Shown piece after piece: positions 7,193 through 15,369 of a stretch of DNA of 64,000 nucleotides; the stretch's first letter is position 1, and every line of letters starts with the position of its first letter. The position numbers and the translations under genes are program-made. The notes beneath the pieces were generated by a model. It did no database searches. It was not told the origin of the DNA and was given only the letters and a program-made list of their open reading frames with translations. Origin of the DNA: an uncultured Lachnospiraceae bacterium (GTDB taxonomy: Bacteria > Bacillota > Clostridia > Lachnospirales > Lachnospiraceae); contig CAJLRL010000004.1 of assembly GCA_905209075.1 (NCBI GenBank), positions 134,993 to 198,992 of the forward strand. Reading direction: 5' to 3'.

Positions 7193-7732
7193 ATGTCACG
7201 TATAGGAAGAATGCCAATCGCAGTTCCAGCTGGTGTAACAGTAGAAATTGCAGAAAATAATCATGTGACTGTAAAAGGTCCAAAGGGTACTCTTGAGAGA
7301 ACTCTTCCATCAGAGATGGACATCAAATTAGAAGGTGAAGAAGTAGTAGTTACAAGACCTAATGATTTGAAGAAAATGAAATCCTTACATGGATTAACAA
7401 GAACATTGATCAACAACATGGTGATCGGTGTAACAGAAGGCTACACAAAGACACTTGAGGTAAATGGTGTTGGTTACAGAGCTTCTAAAGCAGGAAAGAA
7501 ACTTACTCTTAACTTAGGATATTCTCATCCTGTAGAGATGGAAGATCCAGAAGGTCTTGAGTCAGAAGTTCAGGATAACAAAATCATTATCAAAGGTATC
7601 GATAAAGAAAAGGTCGGCCAGTACGCAGCTGAGATCAGAGATAAGAGAAGACCAGAGCCATACAAAGGTAAAGGTATTAAATACGCTGATGAAGTTATTA
7701 GACGTAAAGTTGGTAAGACTGGTAAAAAATAA
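7193..7732 (+). CDS. rplF: 50S ribosomal protein L6
   Basis: L6 is 179 aa and lies near the factor-binding site of the 50S subunit. I start it at ATG 7193 (MSRIGRMPIAVPAGVTVEI), which has TAGGAGGTACGGGC just upstream and gives the family length. The frame stays open back to 6944 through the structured gap, but that extension encodes hairpin repeats and is not part of L6. The C-terminal RRPEPYKGKGIKYADEVIRR is the L6 signature. Confidence 0.98.
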   Translation: MSRIGRMPIAVPAGVTVEIAENNHVTVKGPKGTLERTLPSEMDIKLEGEEVVVTRPNDLKKMKSLHGLTRTLINNMVIGVTEGYTKTLEVNGVGYRASKAGKKLTLNLGYSHPVEMEDPEGLESEVQDNKIIIKGIDKEKVGQYAAEIRDKRRPEPYKGKGIKYADEVIRRKVGKTGKK

Positions 7733-7751
7733 TTAAAGGAGTGGACAAGAA

Positions 7752-8120
7752 ATGGTTAGTAAAAAATCAAGAACTGAAGTTCGTGTAAAGAAACATAACA
7801 GAATGCGTAATCATCTTGCTGGTACAGCACAGCGTCCTCGTTTAGCTGTATTCAGAAGTAATAACCATATGTATGCTCAGATTATTGATGATACAGTTGG
7901 AAATACACTCGTTTCTGCATCTACACTTGACAAAGATGTAAAGGCAGAACTTGAGAAAACTAATAACTTAGATGCAGCAGCAAAGCTTGGTACTGTAATT
8001 GCAAAGAAAGCATTAGATAAAGGTATTTCAACTGTTGTCTTCGATAGAGGCGGTTTTATTTACGCAGGAAAAGTTAAAGCATTAGCTGAAGCAGCAAGAG
8101 AAGCTGGCTTAGAGTTTTAG
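7752..8120 (+). CDS. rplR: 50S ribosomal protein L18
   Basis: L18 is 122 aa and brings 5S rRNA into the central protuberance with L5. Family motifs are HNRMRNHLAGTAQRPRLAVF near the N-terminus and VVFDRGGFIYAGKVKALAEA at the C-terminus. AAAGGAG precedes the ATG. rpsE starts 12 bp after the stop. Confidence 0.98.
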   Translation: MVSKKSRTEVRVKKHNRMRNHLAGTAQRPRLAVFRSNNHMYAQIIDDTVGNTLVSASTLDKDVKAELEKTNNLDAAAKLGTVIAKKALDKGISTVVFDRGGFIYAGKVKALAEAAREAGLEF

Positions 8121-8132
8121 GAGGAGACAAAC

Positions 8133-8642
8133 ATGAAACGTGAAATCATTGACGCTAGTCAATTAGAATTAGTTGACCAGGTAGTTGACATCAAGCGTGT
8201 AACAAAGGTTGTTAAAGGTGGACGTAACATGCGATTCACAGCTCTCGTTGTTGTTGGTGACAAGAACGGCCATGTTGGTGCAGGACTTGGAAAAGCAGCA
8301 GAAATTCCTGAAGCTATCCGTAAAGGAAAAGAAGACGCTATTAAGAGCATGATCAGCGTTAAATTAGACGAGAACAATTCTATTACACATGATGTAACAG
8401 GAAAATATACAGGTGCTTCCGTATTATTAAAGAAGTCTCCTGAAGGTACTGGTATTATCGCTGGTGGTCCAGCGCGTTCAGTATGTGAGTTTGCTGGAAT
8501 CCAGAATATCCGTACAAAATCTTTAGGATCAAACAACAAGCAGAACGTTGTACTTGCTACAATCGAGGCTTTAAAACAGTTAAGAAGTCCTGAAGATGTT
8601 GCTAAACTTCGTGGTAAATCAGTAGAAGAAATCTTAGGTTAG
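8133..8642 (+). CDS. rpsE: 30S ribosomal protein S5
   Basis: S5 is 169 aa and works at the mRNA entry and decoding region of the 30S subunit. The S5 double-stranded RNA-binding fold is seen in VVKGGRNMRFTALVVVGDKN, and the second domain in PEGTGIIAGGPARSVCEFAG. TAGGAGG overlaps the rplR stop. The order rplR-rpsE-rpmD-rplO is the standard spc order. Confidence 0.98.
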   Translation: MKREIIDASQLELVDQVVDIKRVTKVVKGGRNMRFTALVVVGDKNGHVGAGLGKAAEIPEAIRKGKEDAIKSMISVKLDENNSITHDVTGKYTGASVLLKKSPEGTGIIAGGPARSVCEFAGIQNIRTKSLGSNNKQNVVLATIEALKQLRSPEDVAKLRGKSVEEILG

Positions 8643-8655
8643 GAGGAACGCTAAA

Positions 8656-8838
8656 ATGGCAGATAGAGTTAAAGTTACATTAATCAAATCTACAATCGGT
8701 GCTGTTCCTAAGAACAAGAAGACTATTGAGGCTCTTGGTCTTACTAAGTTAGGAAAAACAGTTGAATTACCAAACAACGCTGCTACACAGGGCGCTGTTC
8801 GTAAAGTAGCACCATACGTTAAAGTAGAAGAAGTTTAA
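8656..8838 (+). CDS. rpmD: 50S ribosomal protein L30
   Basis: L30 is 60 aa, the typical short bacterial form. The pattern VTLIKSTIGAVPKNKKTIEA followed by LGLTKLGKTVELPNNAATQG matches the family. TAGGAGG lies 9 bp before the ATG. It sits between rpsE and rplO in normal order. Confidence 0.97.
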   Translation: MADRVKVTLIKSTIGAVPKNKKTIEALGLTKLGKTVELPNNAATQGAVRKVAPYVKVEEV

Positions 8839-8861
8839 GAATAAAATAAGGAGGTACCGTG

Positions 8862-9302
8862 ATGGATTTATCTAATTTAAAGGCAGCTGAAGGTTCAGTG
8901 CACAGTGATAATTTCAGAAGAGGTCGTGGACACGGCTCAGGAAACGGTAAGACTGCTGGTAAGGGACACAAAGGTCAGAAAGCTCGTTCAGGAGCACCAA
9001 GACCAGGTTTCGAAGGTGGACAGATGCCATTATATAGAAGATTGCCTAAGAGAGGTTTCAAAAACAGAAATACTCAGACAATCGTTGCTATAAATCTTTC
9101 AGCTCTTGAGAAATTCGAGAACGATTCAGTAGTTTCAGTTGAGACATTGATTGAGGCTGGAGTTGTTAAGAACCCAAGAGATGGAGTAAAGATTCTTGGA
9201 AATGGCGAACTTACTAAGAAGCTTACAGTTCAGGCTAACGCTTTCAGTGCTAGTGCAAAAGAGAAAATCGAAGCTCTTGGTGGAAAAGCAGAGGTGATCT
9301 AA
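8862..9302 (+). CDS. rplO: 50S ribosomal protein L15
   Basis: L15 is 146 aa and is an assembly protein of the 50S core. I choose ATG 8862 (MDLSNLKAAEGSVH) over the in-frame GTG at 8859 because AAGGAGG at 8847-8853 is better spaced for it. The glycine-rich RRGRGHGSGNGKTAGKGHKG and KARSGAPRPGFEGGQMPLYR stretches are diagnostic. Its stop overlaps the secY ATG by one base. Confidence 0.97.
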   Translation: MDLSNLKAAEGSVHSDNFRRGRGHGSGNGKTAGKGHKGQKARSGAPRPGFEGGQMPLYRRLPKRGFKNRNTQTIVAINLSALEKFENDSVVSVETLIEAGVVKNPRDGVKILGNGELTKKLTVQANAFSASAKEKIEALGGKAEVI

Positions 9303-10621
9303 TGCTTGAGACACTCCGTAATGCGTTTAAAATAAAAGATATTCGAAATAGAATTCTTTTTACTTTCATGATGCTTATTGTCATCAGGATCGGAAGTGAG
9401 CTTCCGATTCCTGGTGTCAAAGGCTCCGTATTTCAGAGTTGGTTAAACAGCAAGTCAACAGATGGTTTGGGATTTTTTGATGCGGTTACAGGTGGATCAT
9501 TCTCACAGATGTCAGTATTTGCGCTGAATATCACACCATACATAACTTCATCGATCATTATGCAGTTACTTACGATTGCTATCCCAAAACTTGAGGAGTT
9601 GCAGCGCGACGGCGAAGAGGGAAGAAAGAAAATAGTTGAGATAACACGTTATCTCACTATTGCACTTGCACTCATTGAGGCAATTGCAATGGTAGTAGGA
9701 TTCTATAGAAGTAATTATCTTACAGATAAAACACCACTTGTTGTTATTATGGTCGTTACTTCACTTACAGCTGGTTCAGCTGTACTTATGTGGATTGGTG
9801 AGCGTATTACAGAAAAAGGTGTAGGAAATGGAATATCAATAGTATTGACTATCAATATTATTTCTCGTATTCCTCAGGATTTAAGTACTCTTTGGGAGCA
9901 GTTCATTAAGTCAGCTGCTAATGTACCTAAGGCTATAGTTGCAGGACTTATAATTGTCGCTATCATTGCAGCAATGGTAGTATTTGTAGTACTTCTTCAG
10001 GGCGCTGAGCGCAGAATTCCTGTCCAGTACTCAAGCAAGATCCGTGGTAATAAGCAGATGGGTGGTCAGCAGACCCACATTCCGCTTAAGGTTAACACCA
10101 GTGGTGTTATTCCTGTTATCTTTGCACAGTCGCTTATGCAGACACCGGTCATAATTGCCAGTTTTCTTGGAAAGGGCAATGGTTCAGGTATTGGTTCAAA
10201 GATTTTAAAGGGATTATCACAGTCTAACTGGTGTGACCCATCAGAACCGGTTTATTCGATCGGTCTGATCGTGTATATTATACTTGTAGTTGCTTTTGCA
10301 TATTTTTATACACAGATTACATTCAATCCACTTGAGATTGCAAACAATATGAAACGTTCTGGAGGTTTTATACCTGGTATCAGACCTGGAAAACCAACAA
10401 GCGATTACTTAAATCAGATATTGAACTATATTGTATTCATTGGAGCCGTAGGACTTGCATTTATAGCTTTTGTTCCGATTTTCTTTAACGGAGTATTTAA
10501 AGCTGATGTATCCTTCGGAGGAACTTCAATTATCATCATTGTCGGAGTTGTTATCGAGACATTGAAACAGATTGAATCACAGATGAGAGTTCGATACTAT
10601 AAAGGTTTTTTAAATGACTAA
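9302..10621 (+). CDS. secY: Preprotein translocase subunit SecY
   Basis: SecY is 439 aa and forms the channel of the general secretion pathway. About ten hydrophobic segments are visible. The plug region and TM2a motif (GSFSQMSVFALNITPYITSS) and the conserved cytosolic loop QGAERRIPVQYSSK around residue 230 support the call, as do the C-terminal RPGKPTSDYLNQIL and the RVRYYKGF tail. It overlaps rplO by one base and is followed by a hairpin and adk, the usual spc-operon order. Confidence 0.98.
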   Translation: MLETLRNAFKIKDIRNRILFTFMMLIVIRIGSELPIPGVKGSVFQSWLNSKSTDGLGFFDAVTGGSFSQMSVFALNITPYITSSIIMQLLTIAIPKLEELQRDGEEGRKKIVEITRYLTIALALIEAIAMVVGFYRSNYLTDKTPLVVIMVVTSLTAGSAVLMWIGERITEKGVGNGISIVLTINIISRIPQDLSTLWEQFIKSAANVPKAIVAGLIIVAIIAAMVVFVVLLQGAERRIPVQYSSKIRGNKQMGGQQTHIPLKVNTSGVIPVIFAQSLMQTPVIIASFLGKGNGSGIGSKILKGLSQSNWCDPSEPVYSIGLIVYIILVVAFAYFYTQITFNPLEIANNMKRSGGFIPGIRPGKPTSDYLNQILNYIVFIGAVGLAFIAFVPIFFNGVFKADVSFGGTSIIIIVGVVIETLKQIESQMRVRYYKGFLND

Positions 10622-10630
10622 TTGTACATT

Positions 10631-10656
10631 GGAGATACTGAAAACTCGGTATCTCC
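10631..10656 (+). other. Perfect hairpin between secY and adk
   Basis: GGAGATAC (10631-10638) and GTATCTCC (10649-10656) form an 8-bp perfect stem with a 10-nt loop. It is not followed by a T-run, so it is more likely an mRNA processing or stability element than a terminator. The adk ribosome binding site AAGGAG lies about 18 bp further on. Confidence 0.6.
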
Positions 10657-10687
10657 ATTCGTGCTATCAAATAAGGAGAAATTTCAT

Positions 10688-11332
10688 ATGAAAATAATCA
10701 TGTTAGGGGCTCCTGGTGCTGGAAAAGGTACGCAGGCAAAACAGATCGCAGCAAAATATTCGATACCACATATTTCTACCGGGGATATATTCCGTGCAAA
10801 CATAAAAAACGGAACAGATCTGGGAAAGAAAGCAAAAGAGTATATGGATCAGGGAGCACTTGTTCCGGATGAACTTACATGTGATCTTGTAATGGACAGG
10901 ATCAAGCAGGATGACTGCAAAAAAGGATTTGTTTTAGATGGTTTTCCAAGAACTATTCCTCAGGCAGAGGCGCTTGATGCAGCATTAAATAAAATAGACC
11001 AGACAATGGACTATGCAATTGATGTCGATGTACCGGATGAGAACATTGTAAACCGTATGGGTGGAAGAAGAGCATGTCTTAACTGTGGAGCAACATACCA
11101 TATTGTATTCAATCCTACAAAGGTAGAAGGCAAATGTGATGCCTGTGGAGCTGATACAGTATTGAGAGATGATGATAAGCCGGAGACCGTTCAGAAACGT
11201 CTTGCAGTTTATCATGAGCAGACACAGCCTTTAATTGATTATTACAAGGCGCAGGGAATTCTTAAGTCAGTTGACGGAACAAAACCGATGGATGAAGTAT
11301 TTTCAGCCATTGTTAGTATTTTAGGTGAATAA
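10688..11332 (+). CDS. adk: Adenylate kinase, zinc-binding LID
   Basis: This 214-aa enzyme catalyses ATP + AMP = 2 ADP in the cytosol. The P-loop GAPGAGKGTQ is at residues 7-16, the AMP-binding STGDIFR at 30-36, and the LID carries four zinc-ligand cysteines, Cys130, Cys133, Cys150 and Cys153, typical of Gram-positive enzymes. I use ATG 10688 after AAGGAGAAATTTC; the frame is open back to 10622 but that part is the secY-adk hairpin. map begins 2 bp after the stop. Confidence 0.98.
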   Translation: MKIIMLGAPGAGKGTQAKQIAAKYSIPHISTGDIFRANIKNGTDLGKKAKEYMDQGALVPDELTCDLVMDRIKQDDCKKGFVLDGFPRTIPQAEALDAALNKIDQTMDYAIDVDVPDENIVNRMGGRRACLNCGATYHIVFNPTKVEGKCDACGADTVLRDDDKPETVQKRLAVYHEQTQPLIDYYKAQGILKSVDGTKPMDEVFSAIVSILGE

Positions 11333-11334
11333 TA

Positions 11335-12129
11335 ATGTCTGTGACTATTAAATCAGACCGGGAAATAGAGCTTATGAGAGAGGCCGGAAGGATACTTGCG
11401 GCGGTACATCAACAGCTTGGAAAAGAAATAAAACCCGGAATGTCTACAAAAGATGTAGATCGTTTGGGAGAAGAAATGATCCGTAGTTACGGATGTGAGC
11501 CATCGTTTTTGAATTATTGTGGTTATCCGGCATCTATATGTGTCTCTGTAAATGAGGAAGTTGTACACGGAATACCGAGTGATGATCGTATTTTACAGGA
11601 TGGTGATATCGTAAGCCTTGATGCAGGTGTTATATATAAGGGATATCATTCTGATGCAGCAAGGACTGTTGGCGTAGGGGAAATAAGCGAAGAAGCTAGA
11701 CTTCTTATCGAAAGAACAAGGCTTAGTTTTTTTGCTGGCATAAAAAATGCTGTCGCAGGCAAAAGACTTTATGATATATCCGGAGCAATAGAGCAGTTTG
11801 CACACCAGTTTGGTTATGGTGTTGTATATGATCTTGTAGGGCATGGAATAGGAACACATCTTCATGAAGACCCGGAAGTGCCTAATTTCAGGCCACAGGG
11901 CTTTAAAAAAGGACTGAGGCTCAAACCGGGGATGACACTTGCCGTTGAGCCAATGATAAACGCAGGAACACCTGATGTTTTATGGATGGATGACGAATGG
12001 ACTGTCATAACAGAAGATATGTCATTATCAGCCCATTATGAGAATACAATTCTTATTACAAATGGAAAACCGGAAATACTCTCATTGACAGAGGAAGAAA
12101 AAGAAGCTGGATTTCTGGAATTACTTTAA
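11335..12129 (+). CDS. map: Methionine aminopeptidase, type I
   Basis: This 264-aa metalloprotease removes the initiator Met from nascent proteins. The metal ligands are Asp96 (DAG), Asp107 (HSDAART), His170, Glu205 (VEPM) and Glu236, with His79 in the substrate pocket (VVHGIP). It is about 14 residues longer than typical 250-aa enzymes, mostly from the C-terminal tail after residue 250. It sits between adk and infA, as in many Firmicutes. Confidence 0.97.
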   Translation: MSVTIKSDREIELMREAGRILAAVHQQLGKEIKPGMSTKDVDRLGEEMIRSYGCEPSFLNYCGYPASICVSVNEEVVHGIPSDDRILQDGDIVSLDAGVIYKGYHSDAARTVGVGEISEEARLLIERTRLSFFAGIKNAVAGKRLYDISGAIEQFAHQFGYGVVYDLVGHGIGTHLHEDPEVPNFRPQGFKKGLRLKPGMTLAVEPMINAGTPDVLWMDDEWTVITEDMSLSAHYENTILITNGKPEILSLTEEEKEAGFLELL

Positions 12130-12154
12130 TTCGAATTAACAGGAGGAATTTAAA

Positions 12155-12373
12155 ATGTCAAAAGCAGACGTTATAGAAGTAGAAGGCGTTGTAGTTGAGA
12201 AACTTCCAAACGCATTTTTCAAAGTTGAACTTGAAAATGGTCATCAGATACTTGCCACTATCAGTGGTAAATTACGAATGAATTTCATCAGGATTCTCCC
12301 TGGTGACAAGGTTACTATAGAGATGTCACCATACGATCTGACAAAGGGCAGAATCATCTGGAGAGATAAATAA
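12155..12373 (+). CDS. infA: Translation initiation factor IF-1
   Basis: IF-1 is 72 aa, a single S1-like OB fold that blocks the 30S A site during initiation. The sequence SKADVIEVEGVVVEKLPNAF and the tail SPYDLTKGRIIWRDK are near-invariant in the family. CAGGAGG precedes the ATG. It ends the promoter-proximal part of the cluster; a strong internal promoter follows directly. Confidence 0.98.
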   Translation: MSKADVIEVEGVVVEKLPNAFFKVELENGHQILATISGKLRMNFIRILPGDKVTIEMSPYDLTKGRIIWRDK

Positions 12374-12401
12374 ATTATTATTTTAAATATACAAAAAAAT
12401 G

Positions 12402-12430
12402 TTGACTTCCCTTAAGTGTCCGTGTATAAT
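12402..12430 (+). promoter_or_regulatory. Strong sigma-A promoter upstream of rpmJ
   Basis: TTGACT (12402-12407) and TATAAT (12425-12430) are separated by exactly 17 bp, an almost perfect vegetative promoter. It lies in the infA-rpmJ gap and would start transcription about 7-8 bp after the -10. It would provide independent expression of rpmJ, the 300-nt leader and the rpsM-rplQ alpha block. Confidence 0.85.
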
Positions 12431-12493
12431 GCTATCTGGACACTTTTGGAAAAGTACCTGAAAAGGACTTTTATAGAGAAAGGAGGATTTGCT

Positions 12494-12607
12494 GTGAAGG
12501 TAAGATCATCAGTTAAACCTATTTGCGAAAAGTGCAAAGTTATCAAGAGAAAAGGAAGCATCAGAATTATCTGTGAAAATCCAAAGCATAAGCAGAGACA
12601 GGGTTAA
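12494..12607 (+). CDS. rpmJ: 50S ribosomal protein L36, zinc type
   Basis: L36 is 37 aa and binds zinc through Cys11, Cys14, Cys27 and His32 (KPICEKCKVIKRKGSI, then the CENPKHKQRQG tail). I choose the GTG start at 12494, preceded by AAAGGAGG with 7-bp spacing; the frame is open upstream but passes through the promoter. The four-ligand form pairs with the zinc-type S14 in the same cluster. It is the first gene after the internal promoter. Confidence 0.97.
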   Translation: MKVRSSVKPICEKCKVIKRKGSIRIICENPKHKQRQG

Positions 12608-12907
12608 TTACTAGTTATATTTGACCCTGTTGTTTGTGCATTTGAGGATTATCCTTTTTCACATCATTATGTGCGGCTGCAGCGAGATATAATATCATCG
12701 CTGTTCATAATAAACAGAGGCATTCTGGTTCGACGTTATAATACCGAGTGACGTGGAACGAAAATGTAAATATGGGAAGAAATCTGTCTGTACACATTTC
12801 AGGACGTGCAACCGTAGCTGCAGATTGGAGATCTTTCGGGAAAGGTACATAGTTGCAGTGTATCGCTACTAACAAACAAGTAAAAAATTATGGAGGTGTA
12901 AACTCAC
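12608..12907 (+). other. 300-bp rpmJ-rpsM gap, possible alpha-operon leader
   Basis: No gene is visible. Inverted repeats include GCGA-GATA/TATC-TCGC (12682-12701), CTGTT/AACAG (12701-12717) and a strong stem GTTC-G-ACGT / ACGT-G-GAAC (12728-12759) with loop TATAATACCGAGTG. TGCAAC and GTTGCA arms lie in the part near the gene, and CTTTC/GAAAG is close to 12830-12842. The rpsM site is ATGGAGGTG. In other bacteria S4 regulates this operon through a structured leader; no known leader fold could be confirmed here. Confidence 0.5.
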
Positions 12908-13276
12908 ATGGCTCGTATTGCAGGTGTAGATTTACCAAGAGAAAAACGTGTAGAAATCGGTTTAACTTACATCTACGGAATCGGTAGAGTAAGTGCTAAT
13001 CGTATCCTTGAAGCAGCTGGTGTTGACCCAAGTACTCGTGTAAGAGATCTTACAGACGAGGAAGTTAAGAAAATCAGCTCTGTTATCGATGAGACAATGA
13101 CAGTTGAAGGTGATTTAAGAAGAGAAATCGCTTTAAATATTAAGAGACTTCAGGAAATTGGATGCTATCGTGGTATCCGTCATAGAAAAGGACTTCCTGT
13201 TCGTGGTCAGAAGACAAAGACAAATGCAAGAACAAGAAAAGGTCCTAAGAGAACTGTTGCAAATAAGAAAAAATAA
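12908..13276 (+). CDS. rpsM: 30S ribosomal protein S13
   Basis: S13 is 122 aa and contacts the P-site tRNA and L5 across the subunit interface. The start MARIAGVDLPREKRVEIGLT, the helix-hairpin-like YIYGIGRVSANRIL and the basic tail GQKTKTNARTRKGPKR are typical. TGGAGGTG precedes the ATG. It opens the alpha block after a long leader. Confidence 0.98.
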   Translation: MARIAGVDLPREKRVEIGLTYIYGIGRVSANRILEAAGVDPSTRVRDLTDEEVKKISSVIDETMTVEGDLRREIALNIKRLQEIGCYRGIRHRKGLPVRGQKTKTNARTRKGPKRTVANKKK

Positions 13277-13308
13277 TATTTAATTTGAGAAAGTAGGTTA
13301 GTTTAAAT

Positions 13309-13704
13309 ATGGCTAAGAATGTTGCAAAGAAAACAACTAAAAAGCGTGTAAAGAAAAACGTTGAACGCGGACAGGCACATATTCAGGCATCTTTCAATAA
13401 CACAATCGTTACTTTAACAGATGCTGAAGGAAATGCTTTATCATGGGCAAGTGCTGGTGGTCTTGGATTTAGAGGTTCAAAGAAATCTACTCCATATGCT
13501 GCACAGATGGCAGCAGAAACTGCTACAAAAGCAGCTTTAATCCACGGATTAAAGACAGTTGACGTATTTGTTAAAGGACCAGGCTCAGGAAGAGAAGCAG
13601 CTATCCGTGCACTTTCAGCTTGTGGTCTTGAGGTTACTTCAATTAAGGATGTTACTCCAGTACCTCATAATGGATGTCGTCCACCAAAACGTAGAAGAGT
13701 CTAA
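13309..13704 (+). CDS. rpsK: 30S ribosomal protein S11
   Basis: S11 is 131 aa and lies on the 30S platform near the E site. The core AHIQASFNNTIVTLTDAEGN and the C-terminal DVTPVPHNGCRPPKRRRV are diagnostic. The N-terminal lysine-rich extension (AKNVAKKTTKKRVKKNVERG) is a little longer than in E. coli. The ribosome binding site is weak (GAAAGTAGG). Confidence 0.98.
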   Translation: MAKNVAKKTTKKRVKKNVERGQAHIQASFNNTIVTLTDAEGNALSWASAGGLGFRGSKKSTPYAAQMAAETATKAALIHGLKTVDVFVKGPGSGREAAIRALSACGLEVTSIKDVTPVPHNGCRPPKRRRV

Positions 13705-13723
13705 TTAGGAGGTATAGATTAAA

Positions 13724-14317
13724 ATGGCAGTTAATAAAGTACCTGTACTTAAAAGATGCAGATCTCTTGGTTTAGAGCCAAGTTATTTAGGATATGATAA
13801 GAAGTCTAGAAGAAACTTAACAAGAGCAAACAGAAAGGTTTCTGAGTACGGACTTCAGTTAAGAGAAAAACAGAAAGCTAAATTCATTTATGGTGTATTA
13901 GAGAAACCTTTCCGTAACTACTATGCCAGAGCAGATAAAATGAAAGGCTTAACTGGACCAAACTTAATGACAATTCTTGAGTCAAGACTTGACAACGTAG
14001 TTTTCCGTCTTGGTTTCGCAAGAACAAGAAAAGAAGCAAGACAGGTTGTAGACCACAAGTTTGTTACAGTAAACGGAAAAGTAGTTAACATCCCTTCATA
14101 CTTAGTAAAAGCTGGTGATGTTATTGAAATTAAAGAGAGCAAAAAGAATATTCAGAGAATGAAAGACATCGTTGAAGTTGCTGGTGGAAGAATCGTTCCT
14201 GAGTGGTTAGATGTAGACGCAGATAAATTACAGGGAACTGTAAAAGAGTTACCTACACGTGAGCAGATCGATGTTCCTGTAGATGAGATGCTCATCGTCG
14301 AGTTATATTCTAAGTAA
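13724..14317 (+). CDS. rpsD: 30S ribosomal protein S4
   Basis: S4 is 197 aa and nucleates 30S assembly. The S4 RNA-binding domain is visible as LESRLDNVVFRLGFARTRKE (about residues 86-105) and HKFVTVNGKVVNIPSYLV. The N-terminal zinc-type cysteines are reduced to a single Cys (VPVLKRCRSLGLEPS), as in zinc-free versions. rpsD inside the alpha operon, between rpsK and rpoA, fits Clostridia; in Bacillus it is elsewhere on the chromosome. Confidence 0.97.
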   Translation: MAVNKVPVLKRCRSLGLEPSYLGYDKKSRRNLTRANRKVSEYGLQLREKQKAKFIYGVLEKPFRNYYARADKMKGLTGPNLMTILESRLDNVVFRLGFARTRKEARQVVDHKFVTVNGKVVNIPSYLVKAGDVIEIKESKKNIQRMKDIVEVAGGRIVPEWLDVDADKLQGTVKELPTREQIDVPVDEMLIVELYSK

Positions 14318-14333
14318 AATTTTAGGTTGATTT

Positions 14334-14354
14334 GCCGGGGATTTCTTTCCCGGC
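14334..14354 (+). other. Hairpin between rpsD and rpoA
   Basis: GCCGGG (14334-14339) and CCCGGC (14349-14354) make a GC-rich 6-bp stem with a 9-nt loop. The sequence after it (TTATCCACTCTTTG) is only weakly T-rich, so it may attenuate or process the transcript rather than end it. The rpoA start follows about 55 bp later. Confidence 0.5.
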
Positions 14355-14409
14355 TTATCCACTCTTTGATAACATATAACAACGATACCCGAGAAGGAGG
14401 GAAATTGTA

Positions 14410-15369
14410 GTGTTCGATTTTGAGAAACCAAAAATTGAAATCGCAGAAATTTCAGAAGACAAGACATATGGCAGATTTGTTGTAGAGCCATTAGAGAGAG
14501 GTTATGGTACAACACTTGGTAACTCTTTAAGAAGAATCATGCTTTCTTCATTGCCAGGAGCTGCAGTCAGCCAGGTTAAGATTGATAGCGTATTACATGA
14601 GTTCAGCTCTATTCCTGGAGTAAAAGAAGATGTTGCTGAGATTATCATGAATATCAAAAATCTTGCAATCCGCAATAACAGTACTACAAATGAACCAAAA
14701 GTTGCTTATATCGAATTCGAAGGTGAAGGCGTTGTTACAGCAGCTGATATTCAGGTTGACTCTGATATCGAAATCATGAACCCTGAGTTGGAGATTGCAC
14801 ACTTAAATGGTGGAGCAGATTCTAAATTATACATGGAGCTTACAATTACTAATGGTAGAGGTTATGTAGGTGCTGACAAGAATAAGACAGAGGATACACC
14901 TATCGGAGTGCTTGCTGTTGATTCTATTTATACACCTGTAGAGCGTGTAAACCTTACTGTTGAGAATACTCGTGTAGGTCAGGTTACTGACTATGATAAA
15001 TTAACATTAGATGTATATACTAATGGTACATTAGAGCCAGATGAGGCAGTCAGCCTTGCTGCTAAAGTTTTAAGCGAGCATTTAAATCTTTTCATCGATC
15101 TTTCAGAAGCAGCACAGCAGGTTGATGTAATGATAGAGAAAGAGAACGATGCGCAGGAGAAAGTCCTTGAGATGAACATTGACGAACTTGAGTTATCCGT
15201 CCGTTCATACAATTGCTTAAAACGTGCTGGAATCAATACTGTAGCTGAACTTATCAACAGAACTCCAGAGGATATGATGAAAGTCCGTAACCTTGGACGT
15301 AAGTCTTTAGAAGAGGTTTTAGCTAAGTTAAAAGAATTAGGTTTACAGTTAAATCAGGGAGAAGAATAA
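14410..15369 (+). CDS. rpoA: RNA polymerase alpha subunit
   Basis: Alpha is 319 aa and dimerises to assemble the RNA polymerase core. The N-terminal domain has FVVEPLERGYGTTLGNSLRR at about residues 24-43. The C-terminal domain (LELSVRSYNCLKRAGINTVA, then RNLGRKSLEEVLAKL) binds UP elements and activators. It starts at GTG 14410 after AAGGAGG with 9-bp spacing. It is followed not by rplQ directly but by a 267-bp structured gap. Confidence 0.98.
   Translation: MFDFEKPKIEIAEISEDKTYGRFVVEPLERGYGTTLGNSLRRIMLSSLPGAAVSQVKIDSVLHEFSSIPGVKEDVAEIIMNIKNLAIRNNSTTNEPKVAYIEFEGEGVVTAADIQVDSDIEIMNPELEIAHLNGGADSKLYMELTITNGRGYVGADKNKTEDTPIGVLAVDSIYTPVERVNLTVENTRVGQVTDYDKLTLDVYTNGTLEPDEAVSLAAKVLSEHLNLFIDLSEAAQQVDVMIEKENDAQEKVLEMNIDELELSVRSYNCLKRAGINTVAELINRTPEDMMKVRNLGRKSLEEVLAKLKELGLQLNQGEE

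Noticed and set aside
8905..9093. 62-codon open frame inside rplO
   Set aside because: It overlaps a highly conserved ribosomal protein gene in another frame and shows no protein-like features.
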